Shown in pieces: positions 26,410 through 34,632 of a stretch of 64,000 nt of DNA. Made by a program: the position numbers and the translations under genes. Numbering within the stretch: the first letter of the stretch is position 1; every line of letters starts with the position of its first letter. Source of the stretch: Flavobacterium rivuli WB 3.3-2 = DSM 21788 (GTDB lineage Bacteria > Bacteroidota > Bacteroidia > Flavobacteriales > Flavobacteriaceae); contig NZ_KB899967.1 in assembly GCF_000378485.1 (NCBI RefSeq), positions 124,001 through 188,000 on the forward strand, in the 5' to 3' direction. Under the pieces are notes generated by a model. That model ran no database searches. It was not told the origin of the DNA and saw only the letters and a list, made by a program, of their open reading frames with translations.

Positions 26410-26805
26410 AAATATCGACGAAAAGTACCGCATTTCCGACTTTATTTTAACATAAAAACGACGGAACTTTGTTGTACTAAAAATGTGATATGGAAACTTT
26501 GTGCATCATAGCTGTTATTTCTTTTTTTCTGCTGAAAAAGAATTGCTATATAATAGTTACACCTGTACTTAATACCGGTAAACCTAACGGATTTAAAATG
26601 CATTAGCCTATCAGCCTTAACTTAACCTCCTCTCCAAAGTAGAGGGGAGCAGCTACACTTTACTGCCCTTATTTTTAAAATCAATTATAACAACAACTTC
26701 ATACTTACTCTCTATTTTGGAGAAGCATTGAGATGAGGCACAGGATTCCTATTTCTTAAACCGACGAAAATTAAACTCACTTTTAAACCATTCATTCCGG
26801 ACAAA
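26410..26805 (+). promoter_or_regulatory. Regulatory gap between the AraC gene and the efflux operon
   Basis: 396 bp without a convincing gene. It holds CGACGAAAA at 26416-26424 and again at 26762-26770, and a related CGACGGAA at 26459-26466; these are candidate binding boxes for the adjacent AraC protein. In the middle (about 26626-26745) are CTCCTCTCC/AGAGGGGAG-type sequences resembling a degenerate dispersed intergenic repeat of Bacteroidota. No clear TAnnTTTG element was seen just before 26806. Confidence 0.4.
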
Positions 26806-28146
26806 ATGAATAACTTTTTTAATAAATACGCAATTGTTCTCCTAACATTGGGTCTTTTTTTGTACACATTATCTGCTCATGCACAGGACCAGCCTAAAGA
26901 CACGTATGTATTAAGCATACAGGAGGCAGTGCTAATGGCACGAAACAATAATGACCATGTAACATCGGCACGGTTAAACCGCGAGGTTTCGGGTTCAGAG
27001 CTTAAAGAGGTTAAAAGCCATGCCCTGCCCCATATTGTACTTAATGGTACAGCAAAAAAACTTAGCAATGCCATACTTTATGAGGGTGGCGGACTATCTG
27101 ACCCTGTTAACCGGCCTCCTCCCCCAGCCACATACCAGTTAAAAACAGAGATGGAAGCTTCGTTTAACCTGTATTCGGGCGGTAAGCATGAGGCCTCCAT
27201 TAAAGAGTTTGAGGTTAAAACCAAACTGGCAGATGTTAGCATCTTGCAGCAACAAGGTAGCATATCACTACAGGTAGTACAACATTACTTAGAAATATTG
27301 CGCATGTCTCAGTTAGACAGCCTGTATAAAGAGCAAATAAACCGCGAAAAATTAAGGTTAAAAAACATCAATTCGCTGTATGCAAACGGCAAAGTAACCC
27401 GTAGCGATGTGCTTAGGGCCGAGATAAATTTATCAAATCAGGAATTTGCAAAAAAAGAGAACGAAAGTGACATTGATATTTTTCATAACCGCCTTAATGT
27501 TTTACTGCACCTGCCCGAAGAAACTAAAGTGGTACTTAGCGACACTACCGTTATTAAAACACTGCCTGCTATGGAAATTATGGAAACACCATCTGAAAGT
27601 AGGGCATTTACGTTACAACAGGCATCATTAAGTACAGAGCTGCAGCTGGCTAAACTTAAAGGGGCTAAAAGTAATTATTACCCTACTGTAGAGCTTATTG
27701 CCGCTTATGGTTTTAATTTCCCTAACTACCTTGTGTATCCTTATATACCTCATGCTTACTCTATTGGTTTTGTGGGTGTGCAGCTACAATACAACATATC
27801 ATCCTTATACCAAAACAATCACAAAGTTGCCGCCGAAAAGCAACGCCTTCAGGAAATTAAGGTTATTGAAAGTGCTGCACGCGATGAGGTAAAACTGCAA
27901 ATAACGTCGCTGCAAATTAAAATGGCAGATATGCGCGACAAGATAGCATTGGCACTACAAAACATTGAACAGTCGCAGGTTAACTACAAAATTGTGAGCA
28001 CCAAATATTTTAACCAGTTGGCGCTTTTAACCGACTTACTTGAGGCTGATAATATTTACCTGCAAAGCAAATACAAACTTATAGAGGCGCAAACCTCGCT
28101 CTTAAACTACTATTACCAAATACTTTATACCACCGGAAAAATTTAA
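26806..28146 (+). CDS. TolC family outer-membrane efflux channel
   Basis: 446 residues with a signal peptide (about 1-26, ending AHAQ). The two halves of the long coiled-coil barrel are visible: SIQEAVLMARNNNDHVTSARLNREVSGSELKEVKSHALP at the start, and LNIEI-type helices with NLYSGGKHEASIKEFEVK, INREKLRLKNINSLYANGKVTRSDVLRAEINLSNQE. It forms the outer-membrane duct of the tripartite pump encoded by the next two genes, with a 5-bp gap to the HlyD gene. The substrate is unknown. Confidence 0.9.
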   Translation: MNNFFNKYAIVLLTLGLFLYTLSAHAQDQPKDTYVLSIQEAVLMARNNNDHVTSARLNREVSGSELKEVKSHALPHIVLNGTAKKLSNAILYEGGGLSDPVNRPPPPATYQLKTEMEASFNLYSGGKHEASIKEFEVKTKLADVSILQQQGSISLQVVQHYLEILRMSQLDSLYKEQINREKLRLKNINSLYANGKVTRSDVLRAEINLSNQEFAKKENESDIDIFHNRLNVLLHLPEETKVVLSDTTVIKTLPAMEIMETPSESRAFTLQQASLSTELQLAKLKGAKSNYYPTVELIAAYGFNFPNYLVYPYIPHAYSIGFVGVQLQYNISSLYQNNHKVAAEKQRLQEIKVIESAARDEVKLQITSLQIKMADMRDKIALALQNIEQSQVNYKIVSTKYFNQLALLTDLLEADNIYLQSKYKLIEAQTSLLNYYYQILYTTGKI

Positions 28147-28151
28147 TAACG

Positions 28152-29180
28152 ATGAACACAAGATCTAAAAAATTCAATATTTTATTCAACAGCGTTGTTG
28201 TTATTATTATTGCTATTACGGTTATTTTCTTTGGCCGTTACCTATTGCATTCTTCTAATTATGAAGAAACTAACGATGCACAAATAGAAGCGTACATTAA
28301 CCCGATATCGGCTCGTGTGGGTGGTTATATCCAGAAGATAAATTTTGAAGAGCATACTCCTGTGAAGGCCGGTGATACTTTAGTAATTATAGACAACCGT
28401 GAGTACCTTACTAAAGTTATGGAAGCCGAAGCCGCCCTGGAAGATACAAAAGCGCGTCTTGTAGTTTTGGATGCGCAAATAAATACCACCCAAACCGGCA
28501 CTTATGTAAATAAAGACATGATAGCTGCTGCCAAAGCTAAGTTTACAGAAAAACAACAGGATTTAAAACGTTACAAGAACCTGCTTAAAGAGGAAGCCGC
28601 AACTTTGCAACAGTATGAAGAGGTTAAGGCAAAATATGATGTTGCCGAAAGCGAGTATAATGCATCGCGTAACAACCTTAAAACAACAGGCTCTAAAATA
28701 GAAGAATTGCAGGCAAGCCACGGACTGCTTAAGGCTGAAATGAAGCAAAAAGAAGCGCTGTTGCAGTTTGCTAAAATCAACCTTGCTTATACTATAATAA
28801 CTGCTCCTTACAGCGGCGTACTGGGCAGGAAAACCATACAGGAAGGCCAGCAAATACAGGCAGGGCAAAGCCTTGTGCCTATTATAAACGAAGGGCAAAA
28901 ATGGGTAACGGCAAACTTTAAAGAAACCCAGATACATGATATGCAAACCGGCCAGGAAGCCGAAATACATATTGATGGTTTTGAAGATAAAGTGTACCAC
29001 GGCACTATTGAGGCCATTGCAGGATCTACAGGGGCTAAATTCTCGCTACTACCTGCAGATAATTCTACAGGTAACTTTGTAAAGATCACACAGCGTATTC
29101 CCGTAAAGATCAGGATCAATGAAAAAGACCTTTCCGCCTTAAGGGCAGGTATGAACGTAATTGTATCGGTAAAAAAATAA
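28152..29180 (+). CDS. HlyD/EmrA family membrane fusion protein
   Basis: 342 residues. One N-terminal transmembrane helix (about 13-30), then the split biotinyl-lipoyl domain (TNDAQIEAYINPISARVGGYIQKINFEEHTPVKAGDTLVIID and later YTIITAPYSGVLGRKTIQEGQQIQAGQ), separated by a helical hairpin of about 130 residues, then a beta-barrel region ending in ALRAGMNVIVSVKK. This is the EmrA arrangement that pairs with MFS pumps. It sits between the TolC gene (5-bp gap) and the MFS gene (3-bp gap), so the three are co-translated parts of one pump. Confidence 0.92.
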   Translation: MNTRSKKFNILFNSVVVIIIAITVIFFGRYLLHSSNYEETNDAQIEAYINPISARVGGYIQKINFEEHTPVKAGDTLVIIDNREYLTKVMEAEAALEDTKARLVVLDAQINTTQTGTYVNKDMIAAAKAKFTEKQQDLKRYKNLLKEEAATLQQYEEVKAKYDVAESEYNASRNNLKTTGSKIEELQASHGLLKAEMKQKEALLQFAKINLAYTIITAPYSGVLGRKTIQEGQQIQAGQSLVPIINEGQKWVTANFKETQIHDMQTGQEAEIHIDGFEDKVYHGTIEAIAGSTGAKFSLLPADNSTGNFVKITQRIPVKIRINEKDLSALRAGMNVIVSVKK

Positions 29181-29183
29181 GCT

Positions 29184-30791
29184 ATGGATAAGAATATCTA
29201 TTTCAGGGAATGGATACATAACTGGACCTGGGGCATGCGAGCAGCCCTGTTCCTAATCCTTATGTTTTCTATATTACAGTTTTCGCTGTTCTCGCTTACG
29301 CAAAATTATGTGGTATCTTATTTTGGTGCACAACCCGAAGATATTACCTTTTCCATTCAGGTAACATACATATCGTTGCTGTTCTTTTTACCTATACAAA
29401 TCAGGTTTTTAAATTATTTCAATACCCGTAAATACCTGATAGTTGTGTTACTGGCAGGAATTATCCTGAACCTGCTGTGTATGAAAACCAGCGATATCAA
29501 TGTGTTTATTGTACTTCGTTTTTTACAAGGAATCGTGATTAGCCTTATTGCCGGAGCCATGCTTACACTAATATTCACAAGGCTTCACGAAGAAAAAAAG
29601 CAGGCTGTAGGTTACTCTGTTTTTTACGGAACGTTACTGGGCAGCAGCGTGGCGGTAGGTGCTCCATCGGCATGGATTATTGATAATATGGACTGGAGGA
29701 TGATCTATTACATAGTAATCGTTTTCCAAATAATTTCTATAGTAATCGTCTACTTTATTTTTAGCAAAGAACGCAAACACAGGCAATATCCTCTATCGCA
29801 AATAGACTGGAAAGCTTATGTAGTAATGGCATCGGGAATGCTTTGTGTAGCCTATTTTATGGTGTATGGCCCAAAACAATATTGGTTTGAAAACAAGTAC
29901 ATAACATACGTGTTCATGACAGCCGTTTTCCTGCTTTACCTCTTTGTATACAGGCAGGTAAAAAGCAAAAGGCCCATTGTACACTTTAGTATTTTTAAAT
30001 CGCCTAAGTTTATTACCGGGCTGGTTTTGCTGGGATTATTTTATGGCCTTAAAGACACCATAAACCTTGTATACAGTTATATAAGCAACGTTACGCAATG
30101 GTCTAACTACCAATATATAGAACTGGCAGTATTCAACATATCGGGTATGGCGCTGGCTATGTATGTATCATCGCAACTGGTGATGCGCAAAAAGCATAGC
30201 ATCCACTTTTTTTTGGTTACAGGTTTTGGCTTTATGCTCACCTTCAACTTGTGGATGTACTTTATTATATCTCCCGATCTTGCCTTTTCAGATCTGGTGG
30301 TTCCCATATTTTTACAAGGCGCAGCATCAGGAATGTTGTTTGTACCTATAGCCACATTTATACTCTCTACCGTGCCGGTCAATACAGGTATTTCAGGCAG
30401 TTTGGTTGCGGGGCACGTACGTTTTTTTGCGACGCTGCAATCTTTCGCCGGCTATTATACCATGCAATTGTTTTATAACCAACATTACAAAGAGCAGTTT
30501 TTATCGCACCTTACCCCTTACGATTCGGTTTATACCGATGCTAATGCCACTGCTGTACAATCTTACATCGCTAGAGGCTACACCATTCAGGAAGCAGGTA
30601 ACCTTGCTAATGCAAACATTGCAAAACAACTTGCTACGCAAAGCCAGTTGTTAACTTCTCAAACCATTTTTTTAATTGTTGCTACGGCAGCAGCTGTAAT
30701 TATAGCGTTAGTTTTGCTATCGCCATTATTGCAAAAATTATACGAACGCTACAAAAAACCAACGATTCCGGCATTAAAAGCACAACTATAA
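29184..30791 (+). CDS. MFS transporter, EmrB/DHA2-like efflux pump
   Basis: 535 residues with about 14 predicted transmembrane helices, the number typical of the DHA2 (EmrB) branch of the major facilitator superfamily. The segment FLQGIVISLIAGAMLTLIFTRL with the following SVFYGTLLGSSVAVGAPSAWIIDNMDWRMIYYI matches the motif C and central-gate region of drug exporters (GxxxGPxxGG-like, here altered to GSSVAVGAPSA). The loop before helix 14 is long and polar. It provides proton-driven export for the HlyD-TolC complex. Substrate is unknown. Confidence 0.88.
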   Translation: MDKNIYFREWIHNWTWGMRAALFLILMFSILQFSLFSLTQNYVVSYFGAQPEDITFSIQVTYISLLFFLPIQIRFLNYFNTRKYLIVVLLAGIILNLLCMKTSDINVFIVLRFLQGIVISLIAGAMLTLIFTRLHEEKKQAVGYSVFYGTLLGSSVAVGAPSAWIIDNMDWRMIYYIVIVFQIISIVIVYFIFSKERKHRQYPLSQIDWKAYVVMASGMLCVAYFMVYGPKQYWFENKYITYVFMTAVFLLYLFVYRQVKSKRPIVHFSIFKSPKFITGLVLLGLFYGLKDTINLVYSYISNVTQWSNYQYIELAVFNISGMALAMYVSSQLVMRKKHSIHFFLVTGFGFMLTFNLWMYFIISPDLAFSDLVVPIFLQGAASGMLFVPIATFILSTVPVNTGISGSLVAGHVRFFATLQSFAGYYTMQLFYNQHYKEQFLSHLTPYDSVYTDANATAVQSYIARGYTIQEAGNLANANIAKQLATQSQLLTSQTIFLIVATAAAVIIALVLLSPLLQKLYERYKKPTIPALKAQL

Positions 30792-30843
30792 TCTACACAT
30801 ATTCAGTAATTTAAAATTTAATTTTAAAAAAATGTAAATTTTA

Positions 30844-30876
30844 TTTGGAATTTAATTTTATTGTAGCTTACCTTTG
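30844..30876 (+). promoter_or_regulatory. Promoter of the SAM riboswitch-metabolic operon
   Basis: TTTG (30844-30847) lies 21 bp from TACCTTTG (30869-30876), an exact Bacteroidota -7 element. It is 24 nt upstream of the riboswitch aptamer, which fits a transcription start near 30883. Confidence 0.75.
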
Positions 30877-30898
30877 CTGCAAGTTCTTTTAAAAATTA

Positions 30899-31093
30899 TT
30901 CTTATCCAGAAAGACTGAGGGAATTGACCCTATGACGTCTTGGCAACCTGCCCCGCATTAGCGGGATAAGGTGCCACATTCAACCATGCTTTGGCATGGA
31001 TAGATAAGTTTAGAAATAGTTTATAATACCTCAAAATATTATTTGCCTTTCTGACTTATCGGGAAGGCATTTTTGTTTATGCCTTTCCCGATA
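30899..31093 (+). ncRNA. SAM-I (S-box) riboswitch with expression platform
   Basis: The aptamer (about 30899-31010) shows the SAM-I core: P1 CTTATC (30901-30906) with GATAAG (31003-31008), the AGACTGAGGGAATTGACCC kink-turn region, TGACGTCTTGGCAACC, and a P3 hairpin CCCCGC/GCGGG. The expression platform has two incompatible hairpins. Hairpin A, 31044-31051 with 31062-31069, is followed by T5 and looks like a terminator. Hairpin B, 31057-31070 with 31079-31093, re-uses its 3' arm. GATAAGT (31003-31009) can also pair with ACTTATC (31054-31060), which would compete with P1 and block hairpin A. The sequence predicts reduced expression when SAM is high. Confidence 0.9.
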
Positions 31094-31154
31094 CCTGGCT
31101 TCGAGTAGTTTTTACGAACGTAACGTTTAATAAAAAAACTAAAAGATAAACAAA

Positions 31155-32327
31155 ATGAAAGAGCAAACAAACATCCTTAACAACCTGCCAATCGATCCAT
31201 TAACCGGAAGTATTTCGGTGCCTATCTACCAAACATCAACTTTCGTTCAGGATGCTCCCGGCGTACACAAAGGCTACGACTATGCACGCAGCAATAACCC
31301 TACCCGTAAAGTTCTTGAAGATTGTATTGCCCAACTTGAAAACGGTACAAACGGCTATGCTTTTGCAAGTGGCCTTGCAGCTATAGATGCTGTTATAAAA
31401 CTATTATCATCCGGCGACGAAGTTATAGCAGTAGATGATATTTACGGTGGTGCCTTCAGGTTATTTACCCATGTATACGAGAAATTTGGCATCAGCATAA
31501 AATATGTTGACACTACAAATGCCCAAAACGTAGCCGATGCCGTTACAGATAAAACAAAACTTATCTGGATAGAATCGCCTACAAACCCTACCCTTAAAAT
31601 ATCTGATATTGCAGCTATATCTGCTATTGCAAAAGCAAACAATATCCTCCTTTGTGTAGATAACACATTTGCTTCGCCAATAGCCCAGAAACCTCTTAAC
31701 CTTGGTGCAGATATCGTGGTACACAGTGCTACAAAATACATATCGGGCCACAGCGACCTTATTGCAGGTCTTGTAGTTACCGCTACAGAGGAGCTTGGAG
31801 CCAAGATAAAATTCATACAAAATGCTTCAGGCGCTATACTTGGGCCATTTGATAGCTGGTTGGTTATCCGCGGTATAGAAACCATCAGCCTGCGTATTAA
31901 AGCTCATGCAGAAAATGCTCAAAAAGTAGCTGAATACCTGCTTACAGAAAAACTTATCAAAAACGTTTATTACCCGGGCTTACCTACGCACCATAACCAT
32001 GATGTTGCTAAAAAACAGCTTAAATACTTTGGCGGTGTAGTAACATTCGACCTTGTAATAGACGATAAAGAACTTGCTTCTCAAATTGTATCCGGCACTA
32101 AACTGTTCAAGCTTGCAGAAAGCCTTGGCGGTGTAAAAAGCCTGTGTTGTTTACCAAGCGAAATGACCCACAAATCTATCCCTGTAGAGAAACGTTACAG
32201 CGCAGGTGTTACAGACAGCCTTATTCGCCTTTCTGTAGGACTGGAGGATGCCGACGACCTTATCGACGATTTAAAACAAGCCATAGCTGCTGCTGTTAAT
32301 GCTAATAAAGAAGCTGTAACTGTTTAA
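31155..32327 (+). CDS. PLP-dependent trans-sulfuration enzyme (cystathionine gamma-synthase / O-succinylhomoserine sulfhydrylase family)
   Basis: 390 residues of the Cys/Met metabolism PLP enzyme family. It has the N-terminal YDYARSNNPTRKVLE substrate and PLP phosphate region, FASGLAAIDAVI, VDNTFASPIAQKPL (the Asp that contacts PLP nitrogen), and HSATKYISGHSDL with Lys194 as the expected Schiff-base lysine. The SAM riboswitch upstream puts it in methionine synthesis, so a homoserine-to-cystathionine or homocysteine step is more likely than gamma-lyase. The next gene, homoserine dehydrogenase, supplies its substrate precursor 11 bp later. The exact reaction cannot be fixed by eye. Confidence 0.9.
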   Translation: MKEQTNILNNLPIDPLTGSISVPIYQTSTFVQDAPGVHKGYDYARSNNPTRKVLEDCIAQLENGTNGYAFASGLAAIDAVIKLLSSGDEVIAVDDIYGGAFRLFTHVYEKFGISIKYVDTTNAQNVADAVTDKTKLIWIESPTNPTLKISDIAAISAIAKANNILLCVDNTFASPIAQKPLNLGADIVVHSATKYISGHSDLIAGLVVTATEELGAKIKFIQNASGAILGPFDSWLVIRGIETISLRIKAHAENAQKVAEYLLTEKLIKNVYYPGLPTHHNHDVAKKQLKYFGGVVTFDLVIDDKELASQIVSGTKLFKLAESLGGVKSLCCLPSEMTHKSIPVEKRYSAGVTDSLIRLSVGLEDADDLIDDLKQAIAAAVNANKEAVTV

Positions 32328-32338
32328 CACCTCCCCTC

Positions 32339-33574
32339 ATGTCAAGAAAACAATTAAACATAGGCCTTTTCGGTTTTGGGTGTGTGGGCAACGGCTTGTA
32401 TGAAGTCCTGCAAAAAACCCCGGCCCTTAAGGCCAGTATAAAGAACATTTGTGTTAAAGATAAAAACAAGGCGCGCGAAATAGGTGCCGAAAATTTTACT
32501 TTCGATAAAAATGACATCCTTAACGATGACTCCATTAACGTAGTAGTAGAACTTATTGATGATGCTGATGCGGCATTCGAAATAGTTTCGGCAGCATTAA
32601 AAAAGGGCAAGGCAGTAGTTTCTGCCAATAAAAAAATGGTTGCAGAGCACTTTACAGAATTGCTGCAACTGCAAAAAGAATATAATGCCCCCCTGCTTTA
32701 CGAAGCAGCGGCGTGTGCAAGTATGCCTATCATCCGTAACCTGGAGGAGTACTATGATAACGACCTTTTAGAATCTATAGAAGGTATCGTAAATGGCTCT
32801 ACCAATTATATATTGACCAAGACTTTCTCTGAAAACCTTAGTTATGAGGCTGCTTTAAAAGAGGCCCAGGAAAAAGGCTTCGCCGAAAGTAACCCTATAT
32901 TGGACACCGGTGGTTTTGACGCAAAATACAAACTGCTTATCCTGTTGGCACACTCTTTTGGATACATTGCCCAGCCGGAAGATATCTTTAATATAGGTAT
33001 AAACAACATTGGCGAACTCGAGCTTAAATATGCTAAAGAAAAAGGCTTTAAAATTAAACTGGTTGCCCAGGCATTTAAAGGATTAGACGGAGGTTTATCT
33101 GCCTTTGTTATCCCAAAATTTGTAACGCCCGAAGATCGCCTTTACCATGTAGATGATGTGTTTAACGGTATTATTACCAAGACAAGTTTTGCCGACACGC
33201 ACTTTTTTGTAGGCCGTGGTGCAGGGTCATTCCCAACGGCTTCGGCTGTATTATCAGATATCTCGGCACTTAGCTATGATTATAAATACGAGTATAAAAA
33301 AATATACCGCGAAGAGAACCTGCAGCTTACAAATGATGTAGAGCTTAAAGTACTCCTGCGTCATAAAAAAGAAAATGCTGAAGCACTAAAACAGCATTTT
33401 AATACTATTGAAGAAGCTTATACTAACCACGATTCAGGCTATATTACAGGCAACATTACCCTTGATAATCTTAAAGCACTACAGGCACAAAATACCGGCG
33501 ACCGCTCGTTTATACTACTTAATGTAGTTACTGAACAGGAAGCTGCCATAAATGCCGACCTTGCTTTAGCTTAA
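32339..33574 (+). CDS. Homoserine dehydrogenase
   Basis: 411 residues. Reduces aspartate semialdehyde to homoserine with NAD(P)H, the branch point to methionine and threonine. The Rossmann motif GLFGFGCVGNGLYEVL is at the N-terminus, VVSANKKMVAEHF follows, and the catalytic domain has YEAAACASMPIIR, GIVNGSTNYILT (substrate-binding), KGFAESNPILDTGGFDAKYKLLIL and the Lys/Asp pair. The C-terminal region may hold a divergent regulatory domain. It has no fused aspartokinase. It lies in the riboswitch operon 11 bp after the trans-sulfuration gene, so it is probably SAM-regulated. Confidence 0.93.
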   Translation: MSRKQLNIGLFGFGCVGNGLYEVLQKTPALKASIKNICVKDKNKAREIGAENFTFDKNDILNDDSINVVVELIDDADAAFEIVSAALKKGKAVVSANKKMVAEHFTELLQLQKEYNAPLLYEAAACASMPIIRNLEEYYDNDLLESIEGIVNGSTNYILTKTFSENLSYEAALKEAQEKGFAESNPILDTGGFDAKYKLLILLAHSFGYIAQPEDIFNIGINNIGELELKYAKEKGFKIKLVAQAFKGLDGGLSAFVIPKFVTPEDRLYHVDDVFNGIITKTSFADTHFFVGRGAGSFPTASAVLSDISALSYDYKYEYKKIYREENLQLTNDVELKVLLRHKKENAEALKQHFNTIEEAYTNHDSGYITGNITLDNLKALQAQNTGDRSFILLNVVTEQEAAINADLALA

Positions 33575-33623
33575 AATAAAAACGCTTTTAAACAAGCGAC
33601 TACTAAACACTACACAACTACTG

Positions 33624-33649
33624 GCCCTGCATTATGCGGGGCTTTTTTT
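33624..33649 (+). terminator. Intrinsic terminator after the methionine operon
   Basis: The stem GCCCTGCA (33624-33631) and TGCGGGGC (33635-33642), with one T-G wobble, has a 3-nt loop and is followed by seven T. Confidence 0.8.
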
Positions 33650-33825
33650 GTTTATAGCACAACGCAAGCGCATATTTTAACTATGTTCCTGCCTTTCGCT
33701 ATATCTCCCTCCTGCGTCGGGAGGATGCCGCTACAGTCAGGGCTATACTGTCACTACAGGTACTTTTTTAAACGTTTGGTATTTGCTCGTTGTTAAAACT
33801 AATTCCAGATGAGGATTAGAATAGA
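33650..33825. repeat. Intergenic region with a dispersed-type repeat fragment
   Basis: No ORF is credible here. It contains CTCCCTCCTGCGTCGGGAGG (33706-33725) and a following GCCGCTACAGTCAGGGCTAT, a form I recognise from other flavobacterial intergenic regions as a dispersed, partly palindromic repeat. Confidence 0.4.
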
Positions 33826-34388
33826 GATTCTTCAACTTCGTTGCACTTCGCTCAGAATGACATGAACACGTCAAAATGATAAGTTTAGTAAGCGGCTACT
33901 TATTTTTTAAGGAATTCCAAAAGATTCTTCGACTTCGTTACTCTTCGCTCAGAATTACACAAACACGTCAAAAATGATACGTTTAACATTTAGTTAATAG
34001 CTGTTCATTTTCCTGTAAACAATTCCAAGAGATTCTTCAACTCCGCTGCGCTGCGCTCAGAATGACACAAATACGTCAAAAATGATACGTTTACCATTTA
34101 GTAAATTACTGCTCATTTCCTGTAAGCAATTCTAAGAGATTCTTCAACTCCGCTGCGCTGCGTTCAGAATGACATGAACACGTCAAAAATGATACGTTTA
34201 ACATTTAGTAAATTACTGCTCATTTTCTGTAAACAATTCTAAGAAATTCTTCGACTTCGCTGTGCTCTGCTCAGAATGACATGTACACGTCAAAAATGAT
34301 ACGTTTACCATTTAGTAAATGGCTGCTCATTTTCGTGTAAACAATTCTAAGAGATTCTTCGGCTTCGTTGCACTTCGCTCAGAATGAG
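33826..34388. repeat. Array of about six degenerate 107-bp tandem repeats
   Basis: Units begin with GATTCTTC at 33826, 33923, 34031, 34138, 34245 (degenerate) and 34353, spaced 97, 108, 107, 107 and 108 bp. Each unit starts with a GATTCTTCRACTYCGYTGC...CGCTCAGAATGACA core and continues with CACGTCAAAAATGATACGTT and an A+T-rich part containing TTAGTAAATTACTGCTCATT. An inverted copy of the core lies at 34479-34516. No ORF crosses the array. Confidence 0.85.
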
Positions 34389-34478
34389 AAAATATTTAAA
34401 ACGTTACACCACCAAAGAACTACGGTTGCCCTTAAATAAAAGGAGAAATACCATGAAAAAGATTATCCGGATGCACCT

Positions 34479-34516
34479 GTCATTCTGAGCGGAGCACAGC
34501 GAAGCCGAAGAATCTC
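34479..34516. repeat. Inverted copy of the GATTCTTC-type repeat core
   Basis: On the plus strand it reads GTCATTCTGAGCGGAGC ... GAAGAATCTC, the reverse complement of the core that starts each 107-bp unit, so array and copy form an inverted pair. Confidence 0.75.
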
Positions 34517-34581
34517 ACAATTTGAAATTTCTCGATCGTCAAATGGCAACTGCTAATTTTTAGGTCGTGATATTAACACCA

Positions 34582-34612
34582 AAAAATAAGGGCAGCCAAA
34601 TGGCTGCCCTTA
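34582..34612 (-). terminator. Intrinsic terminator of the large adhesin gene
   Basis: A perfect 12-bp stem, TAAGGGCAGCCA (34587-34598) and TGGCTGCCCTTA (34601-34612), with a 2-nt gap. On the minus strand it is followed by a T run, just after the stop codon at 34633. Confidence 0.85.
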
Positions 34613-34632
34613 CTACTATTTATTATAAACGA

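Noticed and set aside
26490..26606. 38-residue ORF upstream of the efflux operon
   Set aside because: It has a hydrophobic start but no family, no clear promoter and lies in a region with degenerate intergenic repeats; too weak to call.
33826..34388. Repeat array taken as a CRISPR
   Set aside because: Units are about 107 bp with degenerate cores, the spacing sequence is itself repeated, no unique spacers exist, and no cas genes are in the window.
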